The notes under the pieces were generated by a model. That model searched no databases and had not been told where the DNA came from. It was given only the letters and a program-made list of their open reading frames with translations. The translations under genes were made by a program, and so were the position numbers. From assembly GCF_005508865.1 (NCBI RefSeq), contig NZ_SCOM01000001.1, positions 1,426,001-1,490,000 of the forward strand: 64,000 bases of DNA, written 5' to 3'. Shown piece by piece: positions 25,001 through 32,863 of this stretch (the stretch's first letter is position 1; every line of letters begins with the position of its first letter). Source of the DNA: Pseudomonas sp. F(2018) (GTDB lineage: Bacteria > Pseudomonadota > Gammaproteobacteria > Pseudomonadales > Pseudomonadaceae).

Positions 25001-27613
25001 GCCGAAAGGCGTGTCGTGGGGCTTGCGCAGCAGTTCCAGCAATGTGCCGAGCAAGGGTTGGGTCAGTACCAGGCCGAGCACCGCCAGGGTCCACAGCAGC
25101 GCCTGGTCGATAGCCAGCCAGCCCCACAGCAGCATGGCGAGAAAAGCCGTCGGCTCCAGGCTGCGGCGCAGGTTGTCGAGAATCTTCCAGCGCGCCAGCG
25201 CGCCGAGGCGATTGCGCTGCAGGCCGCCCTGGGGCTTCGGTGTCCACGGCAGCAGCCAGGGCAGCAGCTGCCAGTCGCCGCGGATCCAGCGATGGCGGCG
25301 CTTGCAGTCGGCGCTGTAGCGGGCCGGATGCTCCTCGTACAGCTGCACGTCGCTGAGCAGACCGGAGCGGGCGTAGCAGCCCTCGATCAGGTCGTGGCTG
25401 AGGATGTGGTTGTCGGGGAAGCAACCTTCCAGCGCGTGCTCGAAGGCATCCACCGCGTAGATGCCCTTGCCGATGAACGAGCCCTGCTGGAACAGGTCCT
25501 GATACACGTCGGAGACGGCGCGGGTGTAGGGGTCGACCCCGGCGTCGCTGCCAAACAACTGGGCATAAGCCGAGCGCGCGGTGCTCGGCAGGCTGATGCC
25601 GACCCGAGGCTGGAGGATCGCATAGCCGGCGCTGATGCGGCGTCGCACCGGGTCGAACACCGCCTGGTTGAGCGGGTGGGCGAGGGCGCCGACCAGTTGC
25701 CGGGCAACATCGCGCGGCAGCTGGGTGTCGGTATCCAGGCTGATCACGTAGTGCACCCGCGGCAGGGCGGCAATATTGCCGACGATCAGCGCGAACTGTT
25801 CCTGGCCCTGGCCGCGCAGCAGGGCATTCAGCGCGGCGAGCTTGCCGCGCTTGCGCTCATGGCCCATCCACATGCCTTCGCCTGGGTTCCAGCGGCGCGG
25901 GCGGTGCAGCAGGTAGAAGCGTTCGGCGCCGACCGGGGGGTACTTGTGGTTGAGCGCCTCGATCAGTTGGCGGGCCAGCGCTAGCAGGGCGGCATCCTGT
26001 TCCAGCACCTCACTCGACGCATCCATGAAGTCGGTGAGCAGGGCGAAGTGCAGGTTGGCGTCGCGGTTGGCCAGGAAGCGCACTTCCAGGCCTTCGACCA
26101 GCTCCTCGACGTCCCGCGCGCAGCCCATCAGGGTGGGCACCACCACCAGGCTGCGTGCCTGTTCGGGAATCCCGGCGCTGTAGTCCAGGCGCGGCAGGAT
26201 GTGCGGAGGCACGGTCAGGGTCACCAGCCAGTTGACAAGGCCCAGGGCCAGGCAACTGGTCATCAGCAGGGCGGGTACGCCGAGCAGGGCCAGCAGGCCG
26301 CCGCTCACGCCGTTGGCCTGGGCGACCGTGAGGAAGGGCCAGGCCAGCAGCACGCTGAGAATCAGCACCGGCAGGAGGAAGAAGGTCAGCGGCGCGCGAC
26401 GCAGCAGGCGCTGCCAGGCCTCGCTCGGCGGTATGCGGGCGTCGAGGCGCCGTTCCAGTTCGCCCAGGCCCTCGCCTAGTAGATAGAAGCCGACATGGGC
26501 GCCGACGCCTGTGGCGGCATTGCCGGCCAGGTCGACGGTGGCGCGGGCTACTTCTTCCTCGCTATGCGCGCACTGCCTGGCCAGGCGTTCGATCACATGG
26601 CGATAGTGGTCGCGCGTGGCGAAGTCCATGTGCGGGTAGACCTGCGCCGGGTCTTCCTGCAGCACCTGTTCGACCCGGCTCATGCTCTCGACGAAGCTGC
26701 GCCAGTCGATAGCAGACAGCTTGCGCAGGCTATTGATGCTGTTGCTGATGGACACCTGCTCGGCAGCCTGCTGCTGGGCATCCAGCTGCACCAGGCGCTC
26801 GATGTTCAGGCCGCTTTCGCTGAGCGTCTGTTCGATCCAGGTCAGCGGCAGGATCAGCGCCGCGCTCTGCCCCTGCAGGCGCCTGGCCAGTTCGGCGACG
26901 AACGAACTGGTCATCGGCGGCTGCGAACGGGCCATGTCGGCGACGGTCAGCAGCACGCTCTTGGCATCGTGCTCGGCGGTTTCGTGCAGGCGGTCGGCCC
27001 AGTCGTTGGCCAGATTGCGGTCGTCCCAGTTGGCCATCACCCGCGAGGCCACGCGGCGCAGGTTTTCGATCAGCGCCAGGCGCAGCATGATCGGGATCGC
27101 CCACAGCTCGCCGAGGGTGAGCGGCATGACCGTCTGGTAGGAGGCGACGAAGAGTCTCAGGCTGTCGCTGTCGACCCGACCGTCGCCATGCGAAATGGTT
27201 TCCAGGGCGATGTCGTAGACCCGCGGCAGGCCGCTCGACGGGCCGCCTGCCAGGCGTGGCAACTGGCGGCTGTAGCCCTGCGGCAGGTGCTTACGCGCGG
27301 TACGGATCTGCTCCTCGATCAGGTAGAAGTTGTCCAGCAGCCATTCCGCCGCCGGAGTGGCGCGGCGCGTGGCCGGCGGCACCTCGCCGAGCATGCTGCA
27401 GCTGTGCACCAGCAGCGCCTCGTTGTCGTCCAGGCGCACCAGCAGGGCCGCGGAGGTCGAGCGTGGGCTGAGCTGGTGCTGCCTGGCCAGCAGGTGGCCG
27501 TGGTTGGCCATCTGCTCGGCGCTGAACAGTTCGGCACGCAAGACGGGTTCGTAGGCAAACTTACGAGGCGAACTGCGCTGGGGCAACAGGTTACGGAGCC
27601 ATGTGCTGGGCAT
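19028..27613 (-). CDS. ndvB: Cyclic beta-1,2-glucan synthase-type protein (GT84-GH94)
   Basis: 2861 residues from ATG 27613 (AAGGAAAC upstream, preferred over an in-frame start at 27697). The order matches the Brucella Cgs and Sinorhizobium NdvB proteins of about 2800 residues. There is a long N-terminal helical domain, then membrane helices near 375-455. The GT84 glycosyltransferase contains SLDTDTQLPRD (DxD-type UDP-glucose site) and CKRRHRWIRGDWQ. More membrane helices follow near 770-975, then a mid-region glucoamylase-like domain (residues about 1000-1500). Tandem GH94 phosphorylase-like modules follow, ending with the catalytic-type GDWNDGMNRVG. It makes and sizes cyclic beta-1,2-glucan, an osmoregulated periplasmic glucan. 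It is not the short P. aeruginosa protein also called NdvB. The island motif lies 122 bases upstream. The reading frame is intact over 8.6 kb. Confidence 0.85.
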   Translation of the reverse strand: MPSTWLRNLLPQRSSPRKFAYEPVLRAELFSAEQMANHGHLLARQHQLSPRSTSAALLVRLDDNEALLVHSCSMLGEVPPATRRATPAAEWLLDNFYLIEEQIRTARKHLPQGYSRQLPRLAGGPSSGLPRVYDIALETISHGDGRVDSDSLRLFVASYQTVMPLTLGELWAIPIMLRLALIENLRRVASRVMANWDDRNLANDWADRLHETAEHDAKSVLLTVADMARSQPPMTSSFVAELARRLQGQSAALILPLTWIEQTLSESGLNIERLVQLDAQQQAAEQVSISNSINSLRKLSAIDWRSFVESMSRVEQVLQEDPAQVYPHMDFATRDHYRHVIERLARQCAHSEEEVARATVDLAGNAATGVGAHVGFYLLGEGLGELERRLDARIPPSEAWQRLLRRAPLTFFLLPVLILSVLLAWPFLTVAQANGVSGGLLALLGVPALLMTSCLALGLVNWLVTLTVPPHILPRLDYSAGIPEQARSLVVVPTLMGCARDVEELVEGLEVRFLANRDANLHFALLTDFMDASSEVLEQDAALLALARQLIEALNHKYPPVGAERFYLLHRPRRWNPGEGMWMGHERKRGKLAALNALLRGQGQEQFALIVGNIAALPRVHYVISLDTDTQLPRDVARQLVGALAHPLNQAVFDPVRRRISAGYAILQPRVGISLPSTARSAYAQLFGSDAGVDPYTRAVSDVYQDLFQQGSFIGKGIYAVDAFEHALEGCFPDNHILSHDLIEGCYARSGLLSDVQLYEEHPARYSADCKRRHRWIRGDWQLLPWLLPWTPKPQGGLQRNRLGALARWKILDNLRRSLEPTAFLAMLLWGWLAIDQALLWTLAVLGLVLTQPLLGTLLELLRKPHDTPFGQHLQAAARMAALHFGRALLALVWLPFEALFSLDAIARTLWRMLVSRRHLLQWSPSREVERSSRNDLPGLYRLMWIAPTLALACAAVLVAKPTVLALASPLLLLWLASPAIAWWLSRPRARASFEPSAEELRFLRNLARKTWAFFDQHVGPLDNWLPPDNIQEQPSLVIAHRTSPTNMGMALLSHLAAHDFGYLSGGRLLARLDQSLSSMASLERHRRHFFNWYDTQTLKPLPPHYVSTVDSGNLAGLLLTLRPGLLELADQPLLTPRLFTGLADTLALLREAVIGARLDEHALRDVQGELDSALAAPPQSLESTCLLLQRLLERSRLLRQTLHPAPGSDGERWLQALVAHCEDLHDELQLFRLPPLDTGAQPVQATWRQLAQLNSTQWRAADQAQVQAVQRCASARIACAEHLARQAGELAQMDFAFLYDPQRDLFAIGYNTDENRLDAAYYDLLASEARLTNFVVIAQGQLPQEGWFTLGRLLTSNAGVPVLLSWSGSMFEYLMPLLVMPNYAGTLLDQTCRAAVARQIEHGNQLGLPWGVSESGYNTQDAHFNYQYRAFGVPGLGLKRGLGEDMVVAPYASALALMVDPQAACRNLQRLATQGLSGTFGLYEAVDFTPARLPRGQSAAVIHSFMAHHQGMSLLALTHVLLDRPMQRRFESDPQFQATALLLQERVPKTAAQYLHAAHSPAADAAARISETKLRVFTDPDRRRPAVQLLSNGRYHVMLSSAGGGYSRCDGTAVTRWQEDTSRDHWGMFCYLRDVASGDFWSAAHQPTLRRTASYEAIFTDARAEFRVRERDFDSHTEIVVSPEDNIELRRLHLTNRARVRRSLELTSYAEVVLAPGIADALHPAFSKLFVQTELVPELQAILCSRRPRSSQEHVPWMCHLLAAHGVDIDTMSYETDRARFIGRGRSAARPTALDSGVDNLSGSAGSVLDPIVAIRCRISLEPGQTAIIDLVSGIADTREACLQLINKYRDRHLADRVFGLAWTHSQVLLRQLNASQADARLFEQMAASILYANAALRADAGVLLGNQRNQSDLWGQAISGDLPIVLVQIADPANIELVRQLVQAHAYWRQKGLALDLVIWNEDQAGYRQQLQDQIMALVTSGSEASLVDRPGGIFVRPAQQLSNEDRLLMLAVARLVLSDSNGSLAEQVHRRASEPALPRFNAELMRTPRRLPAGPQPGHTALLLGNPYGGFSEDGSEYVIRLGQGVSTPAPWCNVLANPQFGTVISESGGAYTWSENAHEYRLTPWHNDPVGDASDEALYLRDDDSGHYWSPTPLPRPGTGSYTTRHGFGYSVFEHDEDGVHSELWVYVALDASIKFSRLKVRNLSGRERRLSATGYVAWVLGDLREKSALHVVTEQDPVSGTLFARNAYSIEFPGRVAFFDVDSPARSVSGDRSEFLGRNGNLNAPAALAKPRLSGRTGSGLDPCAAIRVAFELADGDSREIVFRLGAGHDAKTAAHLALRFRGDSAASTVLDQVRSHWRTTLGAIRISTPEPAIDVLVNGWLMYQVIASRFWARSGYYQSGGAYGFRDQLQDSMAMIHASPAASRQHLLLCAAHQFSEGDVQHWWHPPLDRGVRTGCSDDYLWLPLATSRYVRISGDHRVLDEPVGFIEGRALNPGEESYYDLPQRSSLQESLYQHCVRAIEHGMARGAHGLPLIGCGDWNDGMNRVGEQGQGESVWLGFFLYEVLQQFSATALTRGDAAFAQRCAEQAALLRSSLEEHGWDGAWYRRAYFDDGTPLGSASNEECRIDSIAQSWSVLSGAAAPQRQRSAMDALEKHLLRRDLGLVQLLEPPFDKGALDPGYIKGYVPGVRENGGQYTHAAVWASMAFAGLGDSTRAWELLRLINPVNHGKATTIEQYKVEPYVLSADVYGVAPHAGRGGWSWYTGAAGWMYRLIVESLLGLQRNANSLRLQPVLPADWPGFSLDYRFGTTLYRIEVTQQADAVPSLHLDGVLLEGIDCPLVDDGHEHRVELRCRPS

Positions 27614-27720
27614 TGTTTCCTTGACCGGCCACGCCTGTATTCGGCGACCTGTGGGAGCTCGCGGTGGGGCAACGGGATGGCGTAGCTCAGGAGCCAAGTC
27701 TGCGCAGACCGGCCGGCCTG

Positions 27721-27735
27721 GTCTGTCCGCTAGCG
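27721..27735 (-). promoter_or_regulatory. Island motif, copy for the glucan synthase gene
   Basis: GTCTGTCCGCTAGCG, a perfect consensus copy. It lies 122 bases before ATG 27613, further than at most genes, and is paired inversely with 27769. Confidence 0.6.
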
Positions 27736-27768
27736 CACATAGCCTGGCAGGCCGGTCGGCTCTAAGCG

Positions 27769-27783
27769 CGCTAGCGCACCGAC
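27769..27783 (+). promoter_or_regulatory. Island motif, copy for the BON-domain gene
   Basis: CGCTAGCGCACCGAC, identical over all 15 bases to the copy at 14486. The core starts 91 bases before ATG 27860. Confidence 0.6.
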
Positions 27784-27859
27784 GAGCGGCGCGGCGCCTG
27801 CCAATGTCCTCAACCCGTCCCCACGCAATCGTGTGTGCTGCGGCTCCTCAGAGGTCACC

Positions 27860-28693
27860 ATGAACAGACAATCGCGCACCCTGTGCCTGGCTTCAGCCAT
27901 CGCCCTGGCCATCAGCACTGCGAGTGGCGGAGCCCTTGCCGCCACGGCAGGGCAGGAGGTCACCGATGCCCGCCAGGAAACCCAGATCTGGACCACCTAC
28001 GCGCTGAGCCCTTATCTGCGCGCCAACGACCTCAAAGTCACGGTGGACAACGGTAAGGCCACGCTGACCGGAAATGTCGCCGAAGACGTCAACAAGGATC
28101 TGGCCAGGGAAATCGCCCTGGGCGTCAAAGGCATCACCGACGTCGACAACCGCATCGTGGTGAACGCCGAGTACCAGCCGGCCAAGCCCGGTGCCGAGCG
28201 CAGCTTTGGTGACACCATCGATGACGCGGGCATCACCGCGCAGATCAAGTCGAAGCTGCTGTGGGGCAAGAACACCGATGGCATGGCCACCAATGTGGAT
28301 ACCCGGTACGGCCGGGTGACCCTGCGCGGCACCGCACAGAGCGCCGCCGAGCGCGATCTGGCCGGGCGCGTGGCGAAGAACACCCGCGGCGTGGTGGCGC
28401 TGGACAACCAGATCAAGGTCAATGCCCTGCGCCCGACCATTGCAGAGAACAGCAAGAACATGACCGACGAAGCGGGCGTCGAGATGGCCGACAGCTGGAT
28501 CACCACCAAGGTCAAGTCGACCCTGCTCTACTCCAGCAACGTGTCCGGCTCGGCCATCGATGTGACTACCAGCAAGGGCATCGTCAGCCTCAGCGGCAGG
28601 GTCAGCAACGGTGCCGAGCACGACCTGGCCATCGAACTGGCGCAGAACGTACGCGGTGTGAAGAGCGTGCAGTCCAATGGACTGGTGTTTTAA
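27860..28693 (+). CDS. Periplasmic triple-BON-domain protein (OsmY-like)
   Basis: 277 residues, ATG 27860 after GAGGTCACC. The signal peptide ends about residue 28 (ASGGALAA). Three BON domains follow at about 40-110, 120-190 and 205-277. Each has the VxNGxxTLxGxV strand pattern (VTVDNGKATLTGNV, TRYGRVTLRGT, TSKGIVSLSGRV) and the closing GVxxVDN motif. BON proteins of the OsmY type bind phospholipid or protect envelope proteins during osmotic stress. It is divergent from the glucan synthase with paired motifs between, which suggests joint osmotic control. Confidence 0.88.
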   Translation: MNRQSRTLCLASAIALAISTASGGALAATAGQEVTDARQETQIWTTYALSPYLRANDLKVTVDNGKATLTGNVAEDVNKDLAREIALGVKGITDVDNRIVVNAEYQPAKPGAERSFGDTIDDAGITAQIKSKLLWGKNTDGMATNVDTRYGRVTLRGTAQSAAERDLAGRVAKNTRGVVALDNQIKVNALRPTIAENSKNMTDEAGVEMADSWITTKVKSTLLYSSNVSGSAIDVTTSKGIVSLSGRVSNGAEHDLAIELAQNVRGVKSVQSNGLVF

Positions 28694-28808
28694 CGCAGCC
28701 TTGCTTGCTGCGGGATCATCACGCCGCCGCTAGAACGGCTGGCGTGGCGATCCGTTTGCACATGCTTCAGGGACCTCCGACCAGGCAGGCATGCAGGGCT
28801 GGTTACGG

Positions 28809-29150
28809 CTACATGAGCTGGTCGATCAGAATGGCGTTGCTGTAGATCAGGCTGCCATCGCTGAGCAGGTGACCGACCAGATGGAACTGGCCACGCTGAT
28901 CGCCTGGCCGCAGATAGACCCGCAGATTGCAGTCGGCCAGGGCTCCGCATTCTTGCGGCAAGCTAAGGTTCAGTGTCGCCAGATCGACATCGACCGTGGT
29001 CTCGCGCTGGTGGCTCTTCTGCAGGAATTCCTCTGCCTGTTCCAGGCGCAGGTGGTCGACGCCGTTCAGATAGAAGTCGATATGTTCCATCGGCGTGGAT
29101 CTGTCTGCCCCATTGGCTTTGCGCCAACCTTCGATGCTGAAACTGCTCAT
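28809..29150 (-). CDS. Hypothetical protein
   Basis: 113 residues, ATG 29150 with AGGAGG eight bases upstream. It is soluble, with a beta-rich pattern and two short conserved-looking stretches (VDVDLATLNLSLPQECG and NLRVYLRPGDQRGQFHLVGH). No signal peptide or family is recognised. It is next to the 29450 gene on the same strand, separated by 90 bases. The island motif is not visible directly upstream. Confidence 0.6.
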   Translation of the reverse strand: MSSFSIEGWRKANGADRSTPMEHIDFYLNGVDHLRLEQAEEFLQKSHQRETTVDVDLATLNLSLPQECGALADCNLRVYLRPGDQRGQFHLVGHLLSDGSLIYSNAILIDQLM

Positions 29151-29240
29151 GGCAATACCTCCTGTGATGATGACGTGCGGGGGATGTAGCTGCGTGCGCA
29201 GGCTCGGCTCAGAAGCGCCTGGCTCTATCCCTCCGTTCGG

Positions 29241-29450
29241 CTACGGCATCAGCTGCCAGACCTCGGCATTGGCCAGCTCCTCCACGGTGGCGTGTCGGCT
29301 GCGACCGTGCAGTGGGTTGAGTTCGTAGCCGAAGGGGGACTCATAGGTGGCGGAGTAGTGCACGCCACTCAACTTGTGCAGGTAGCGCAGTAGCGGATGG
29401 CACTGTGCATTGATGTGGCGGACTAGATGTGACTCTGTCATTCCGTGCAT
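29241..29450 (-). CDS. Hypothetical protein
   Basis: 69 residues from ATG 29450; an alternative ATG lies at 29441 and neither has a strong ribosome site. It has a basic N-terminal half (LVRHINAQCHPLLRYLHKLS) and no signal peptide or membrane segment. A perfect copy of the island motif lies 71 bases upstream, the shortest spacing in the set. Family unknown. Confidence 0.5.
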   Translation of the reverse strand: MHGMTESHLVRHINAQCHPLLRYLHKLSGVHYSATYESPFGYELNPLHGRSRHATVEELANAEVWQLMP

Positions 29451-29506
29451 GGCGAGATCTGCTGGCTGCTCTGGTTGCCCCCATTCTGTGCGGCTGTCGG
29501 ACGCCG

Positions 29507-29521
29507 GTCTGTACGCTAGCG
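29507..29521 (-). promoter_or_regulatory. Island motif, copy for the 29450 gene
   Basis: GTCTGTACGCTAGCG, a perfect consensus copy, inside the palindrome GTACGCTAGCGAAC. It is 71 bases from ATG 29450. Confidence 0.6.
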
Positions 29522-29575
29522 AACCACCGCCGGTAAAGCCTGCGGCCCTGCTCCGATGGCTCTACCCCATATGCG

Positions 29576-29594
29576 CGTTAGCGTACGGACAGAC
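29576..29594 (+). promoter_or_regulatory. Island motif, copy for the 29670 gene
   Basis: CGTTAGCGTACGGACAGAC. The core starts 94 bases before ATG 29670, and CTGTCA follows at 29605, 29 bases after the core start. Confidence 0.6.
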
Positions 29595-29669
29595 TCGGAC
29601 ATGGCTGTCATGGTCTACCTGCCCGAGCTCCGCCTTCAGTGTGAGAGAGGGTCTGCATTGGAGGTCAGC

Positions 29670-29888
29670 ATGAACAAGCCAATCGAGCCGGATATCCCGG
29701 ACACCGATATCGAATCGACGGAACGCGTTCCCGAGTACGCGCCGTTGCCCAACGAGATCCACGAACCACGGATCCCGCCGCAACCCGAGGTCGACGGGGC
29801 GCCCATACGGAATCTGTCGGACGAGCGGCAGTACATCCAGCTGGAGTCGACTGCCGATGAGGATGAAGGCGGACCGGGACAGCCATGA
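29670..29888 (+). CDS. Small disordered acidic protein
   Basis: 72 residues, ATG 29670 after TTGGAGGTCAGC. It is strongly acidic and Pro-rich, with APLPNEIHEPRIPPQPEVDG in the middle, matching the PLPGELHESPPL segment of the 17495 protein. No hydrophobic segment. It may be induced with the other island genes, as the motif sits at the usual distance. Function is unknown. Confidence 0.6.
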   Translation: MNKPIEPDIPDTDIESTERVPEYAPLPNEIHEPRIPPQPEVDGAPIRNLSDERQYIQLESTADEDEGGPGQP

Positions 29889-29957
29889 GTTCGCTTTGCG
29901 CGGCGAGGTGCTCCTCCGTACCACCTCACACCTAACAGTACTGAACGGAGACGGGTG

Positions 29958-32075
29958 ATGACCTACCGGATACTGATTGTCACCGCGGACGCCGTCGATT
30001 GCCGGGGGCTGCTGGGCATGCTCGGCGAAGCGGCGGATGGACCCTTCAACAGCGAACAGGTCAAGACATTGTCCGCTGCGCTGGAGCGCATGCAGCGCGG
30101 CGGCATCGATGCGGTGCTACTCGATCTGGCTCTGCCCGATAGCCAGGGTATCGAAACCTTCAAGAAGCTATTCGCCGCAGCACCGCAGGTACCGATCATG
30201 ACCCTGTGCGTGCCGGAGGACGAAACCCTGGCGTTGCAGGCACTGGAGTGCGGCGCCCAGGGTTATCTGCTGAAGGGCTTGTTCGCCAGTTACCTGGTGG
30301 CCCAGTCTCTGCGCCACATCATTCAGCGCCGGACGGCGGAGGCGCATCTCGGCGTTGAGAGGGCCCGGGCGGAAATTATCCTCAACTCGATCGGCGATGC
30401 CGTCATCGGTACGGATCTGCAGGGCAATGTCGATTACCTGAATGCGGCGGCGGAAAACATGACCGGCTGGCCGCGTGACGACGCCCATGGTCAACCGATC
30501 GACCAGGTGATGAACATGGTCGATGACGAAACGGCTGCGGCTGCCGTCAATCCGGTGCGCCTGGTGCTGGAACAGAAACAACCAATGGGGATGACCGCCG
30601 GGATCATGCTGGTGCGGCGCGATGGCAGCAATGTGGCGGTCGAGGATTCCGCCGCGCCGATTCTCGATCCCGATGGCCAGATCAGCGGTGCCGTGGTGGT
30701 GTTCCACGATGTGTCCGAGGCGCGTGCCATGGCCATGCGCATGGCCTATCTGGCCCAGCACGACTCCCTCACCCGGCTGCCCAACCGCCTGCTGCTCAGC
30801 GACCGTATCGCCCAGGCGATCAGCCTGGCGGATCGCAGTGGCAATGCGATTGCCCTGATGTTCCTCGACCTGGATCACTTCAAGCACATCAACGATTCCC
30901 TCGGCCATGCGGCGGGAGATCAGCTGTTGCAAATGGTGGCGCAGCGGCTCTCGGCCTGCGTGCGTAACACCGATACGGTAAGCCGCAATGGCGGAGACGA
31001 GTTCGTGGTGCTGCTGGCGGAGGGGCGTGACATGCAGGATGCCAGCGTCATCGCGCACAAGATCATTGCGGCGCTGTCTGCTCCGTATTCCATCGACCAG
31101 CATGAGTTGCACGTGACCTGCAGCATCGGCATCAGCGTGTACCCGGCGGATGCCGACAGTGCCGAGGAGTTGATGAAGAACGCGGATACCGCGATGTACC
31201 ACGCCAAGGAAGTGGGGCGGAACAACTACCAGTTCTTCAAGCATGCGATGAACGTGCGTGCGGTCGAGCGGCAGGTCATCGAAAGCAACCTTTGGCAGGC
31301 CCTGGACCGGCGCGAGTTCATGCTGCACTACCAGCCCAAGGTGAACCTGGCGACAGGCGCCATCACCGGTGCCGAGGCGTTGCTGCGCTGGTTGCACCCG
31401 CAATGGGGCGTGACCCTGCCGGAGCGTTTCGTGGCCATCGCCGAGGAATGCGGGTTGATCGTGCCGATTGGTCGCTGGGTGCTGCGCGAGGCCTGTCGGC
31501 AGGCCAAGTGCTGGCAGGAGGACGGGTTCGAGCTGCCGTTGATATCGGTGAATGTCTGCGCGCTGGAGTTTCGCCATCCGGACTTCGTCGCGGGAGTGCA
31601 GGCCATTCTCGACGAGAGCGGTCTGCCGCCAGCCTGTCTTCAGCTGGAAATCACCGAAAGCGTGCTGATGCGCGATGCCGACTCCAGTGCCGAGATCCTG
31701 TATCAGCTCAAGGGCATCGGTGTGCAGCTCGCCATGGACGATTTCGGTACCGGTTACTCCAGCCTCAGCTACCTGCTGAAGTTCCCTATCGATGTGCTGA
31801 AGATCGACAAGTCCTTCGTGCATACCATCAGCGCCGGCGACGGCGCCATCGCCAGCGCCGTGATCGCCATGGGCGCCAGCCTCAGCTATCAGGTCGTCGC
31901 CGAAGGCGTGGAGAACGATACGCAGCTGGCCTTTCTCCAGGGTGAACTGTGCCAGGAAGGGCAGGGCTACCTGTTCAGCCATGGCGTGGCGAGCGAGCCA
32001 TTCACCGCCCTGCTACAGGCGAGCAAATGCGGGAACCAGATGAATCCGGCATTCACATCGGACGCTAGGTTGTAG
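29958..32075 (+). CDS. REC-PAS-GGDEF-EAL cyclic-di-GMP signalling protein
   Basis: 705 residues from ATG 29958 (GGAGACGG upstream). The receiver-like domain spans 1-125 with the phospho-acceptor candidate Asp56 and Lys106. PAS is at about 135-255. GGDEF is at about 265-430 with an intact NGGDEF motif (344-349) and an RxxD product-inhibition site (RNTD, 336-339) five residues before it. EAL is at about 440-695 with intact EALLRW and DDFGTGYSS loops. Both catalytic halves look competent, so it may make or break c-di-GMP depending on input. It is cytosolic with no membrane helices. The 3' end overlaps the convergent Crp-like gene by 11 bases. No histidine kinase is adjacent. Confidence 0.9.
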   Translation: MTYRILIVTADAVDCRGLLGMLGEAADGPFNSEQVKTLSAALERMQRGGIDAVLLDLALPDSQGIETFKKLFAAAPQVPIMTLCVPEDETLALQALECGAQGYLLKGLFASYLVAQSLRHIIQRRTAEAHLGVERARAEIILNSIGDAVIGTDLQGNVDYLNAAAENMTGWPRDDAHGQPIDQVMNMVDDETAAAAVNPVRLVLEQKQPMGMTAGIMLVRRDGSNVAVEDSAAPILDPDGQISGAVVVFHDVSEARAMAMRMAYLAQHDSLTRLPNRLLLSDRIAQAISLADRSGNAIALMFLDLDHFKHINDSLGHAAGDQLLQMVAQRLSACVRNTDTVSRNGGDEFVVLLAEGRDMQDASVIAHKIIAALSAPYSIDQHELHVTCSIGISVYPADADSAEELMKNADTAMYHAKEVGRNNYQFFKHAMNVRAVERQVIESNLWQALDRREFMLHYQPKVNLATGAITGAEALLRWLHPQWGVTLPERFVAIAEECGLIVPIGRWVLREACRQAKCWQEDGFELPLISVNVCALEFRHPDFVAGVQAILDESGLPPACLQLEITESVLMRDADSSAEILYQLKGIGVQLAMDDFGTGYSSLSYLLKFPIDVLKIDKSFVHTISAGDGAIASAVIAMGASLSYQVVAEGVENDTQLAFLQGELCQEGQGYLFSHGVASEPFTALLQASKCGNQMNPAFTSDARL

Positions 32076-32793
32076 CCGGACGCGGCGCCTCAAGCAGCCG
32101 GGCGTAGCCTTCGCTGAGCGCTGCGTAGCACTCGCAGGCGGCGTCTTCCAGGCCGCTGCGATCGAGGATGCTGATCTGCCCGCGGCTGTAATGAATCAAC
32201 CGGCGGAGCTGCAGCGCACCGGCGGCTATGGTGACGCCGCTGCGGCGTACCCCGAGCATGTCCGCCAGGTATTCATGGGTCAGGTAGAAGTGATCCGCAT
32301 GGGCTCGGTCGTGGGTCATCAACAGCCATCGGGCCAGGCGTGGCTCGAGTTCGTGGAAGTGCCCGCAGGCGGCATTCTGCGATAGCTGGGTCAGCGTTAC
32401 ATAGAGATAGCGCTGCAGAGTGCGCTGCAGGGTCGGGCATTCGCGCAATACCCGACGCAGGTGGGTGGCGCTGATGCGCAGCGCGCTGCCGCTGCCCTGC
32501 ACCACGGCGCGGCTGGGAGCGGCCGCAATGCCCAGGGCCAGAGTGGCGCCCAACATGCCTTCGTTACCGATCAGGCCCAGCTCCAGGGGGCGATGCTGTC
32601 CCAGGATGGTGACCAGGGAGATGAAGCTGCTCAGGGGGAAGTACAGGTGGCGGAAGGGCTTGGTGGTCTCGCAGAGGACGCTCCCGAAGACCAGTTCCAC
32701 CGGCTCGCAGTGCTGCAGGACTCGCTGGTGTTCCTTGTGGGGCAGGTTGTGCAACAGAAGATTGACGATGGGCGGCGGGGCGGGAGCCGACAT
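32065..32793 (-). CDS. Crp/Fnr family transcriptional regulator
   Basis: 242 residues from ATG 32793. The longer frame to 32850 is not preferred, because the island motif lies 83 bases before 32793, as at other genes. It has an N-terminal cyclic-nucleotide-binding-like jelly roll (about 20-140) without the Fnr Cys cluster and without the full cAMP-contact motif, a dimer helix, and a C-terminal winged helix (about 165-230; YLADMLGVRRSGVTIAAG). The ligand is unknown. It is a candidate regulator of the island and appears to be under the same motif itself. It is similar to the next gene in domain layout and in the VRRxGVT recognition segment. Confidence 0.85.
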   Translation of the reverse strand: MSAPAPPPIVNLLLHNLPHKEHQRVLQHCEPVELVFGSVLCETTKPFRHLYFPLSSFISLVTILGQHRPLELGLIGNEGMLGATLALGIAAAPSRAVVQGSGSALRISATHLRRVLRECPTLQRTLQRYLYVTLTQLSQNAACGHFHELEPRLARWLLMTHDRAHADHFYLTHEYLADMLGVRRSGVTIAAGALQLRRLIHYSRGQISILDRSGLEDAACECYAALSEGYARLLEAPRPATT

Positions 32794-32863
32794 GACGATG
32801 TCCAGCAGCACGGAGCGAGCCGACGAGGGCGAGGGAAGGGTGCCTGGCAATCCCGCTGTTGCA

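Noticed and set aside
30168..31982. A 604-codon frame opposite the GGDEF-EAL gene
   Set aside because: It is a GC-driven shadow of a gene whose frame has intact catalytic motifs; it has no ribosome site or domain. The same holds for the antisense frames over the photolyase (48795-50546), cyanophycinase (54088-55896), OprD (56339-57670) and CphE (58726-59973) genes.
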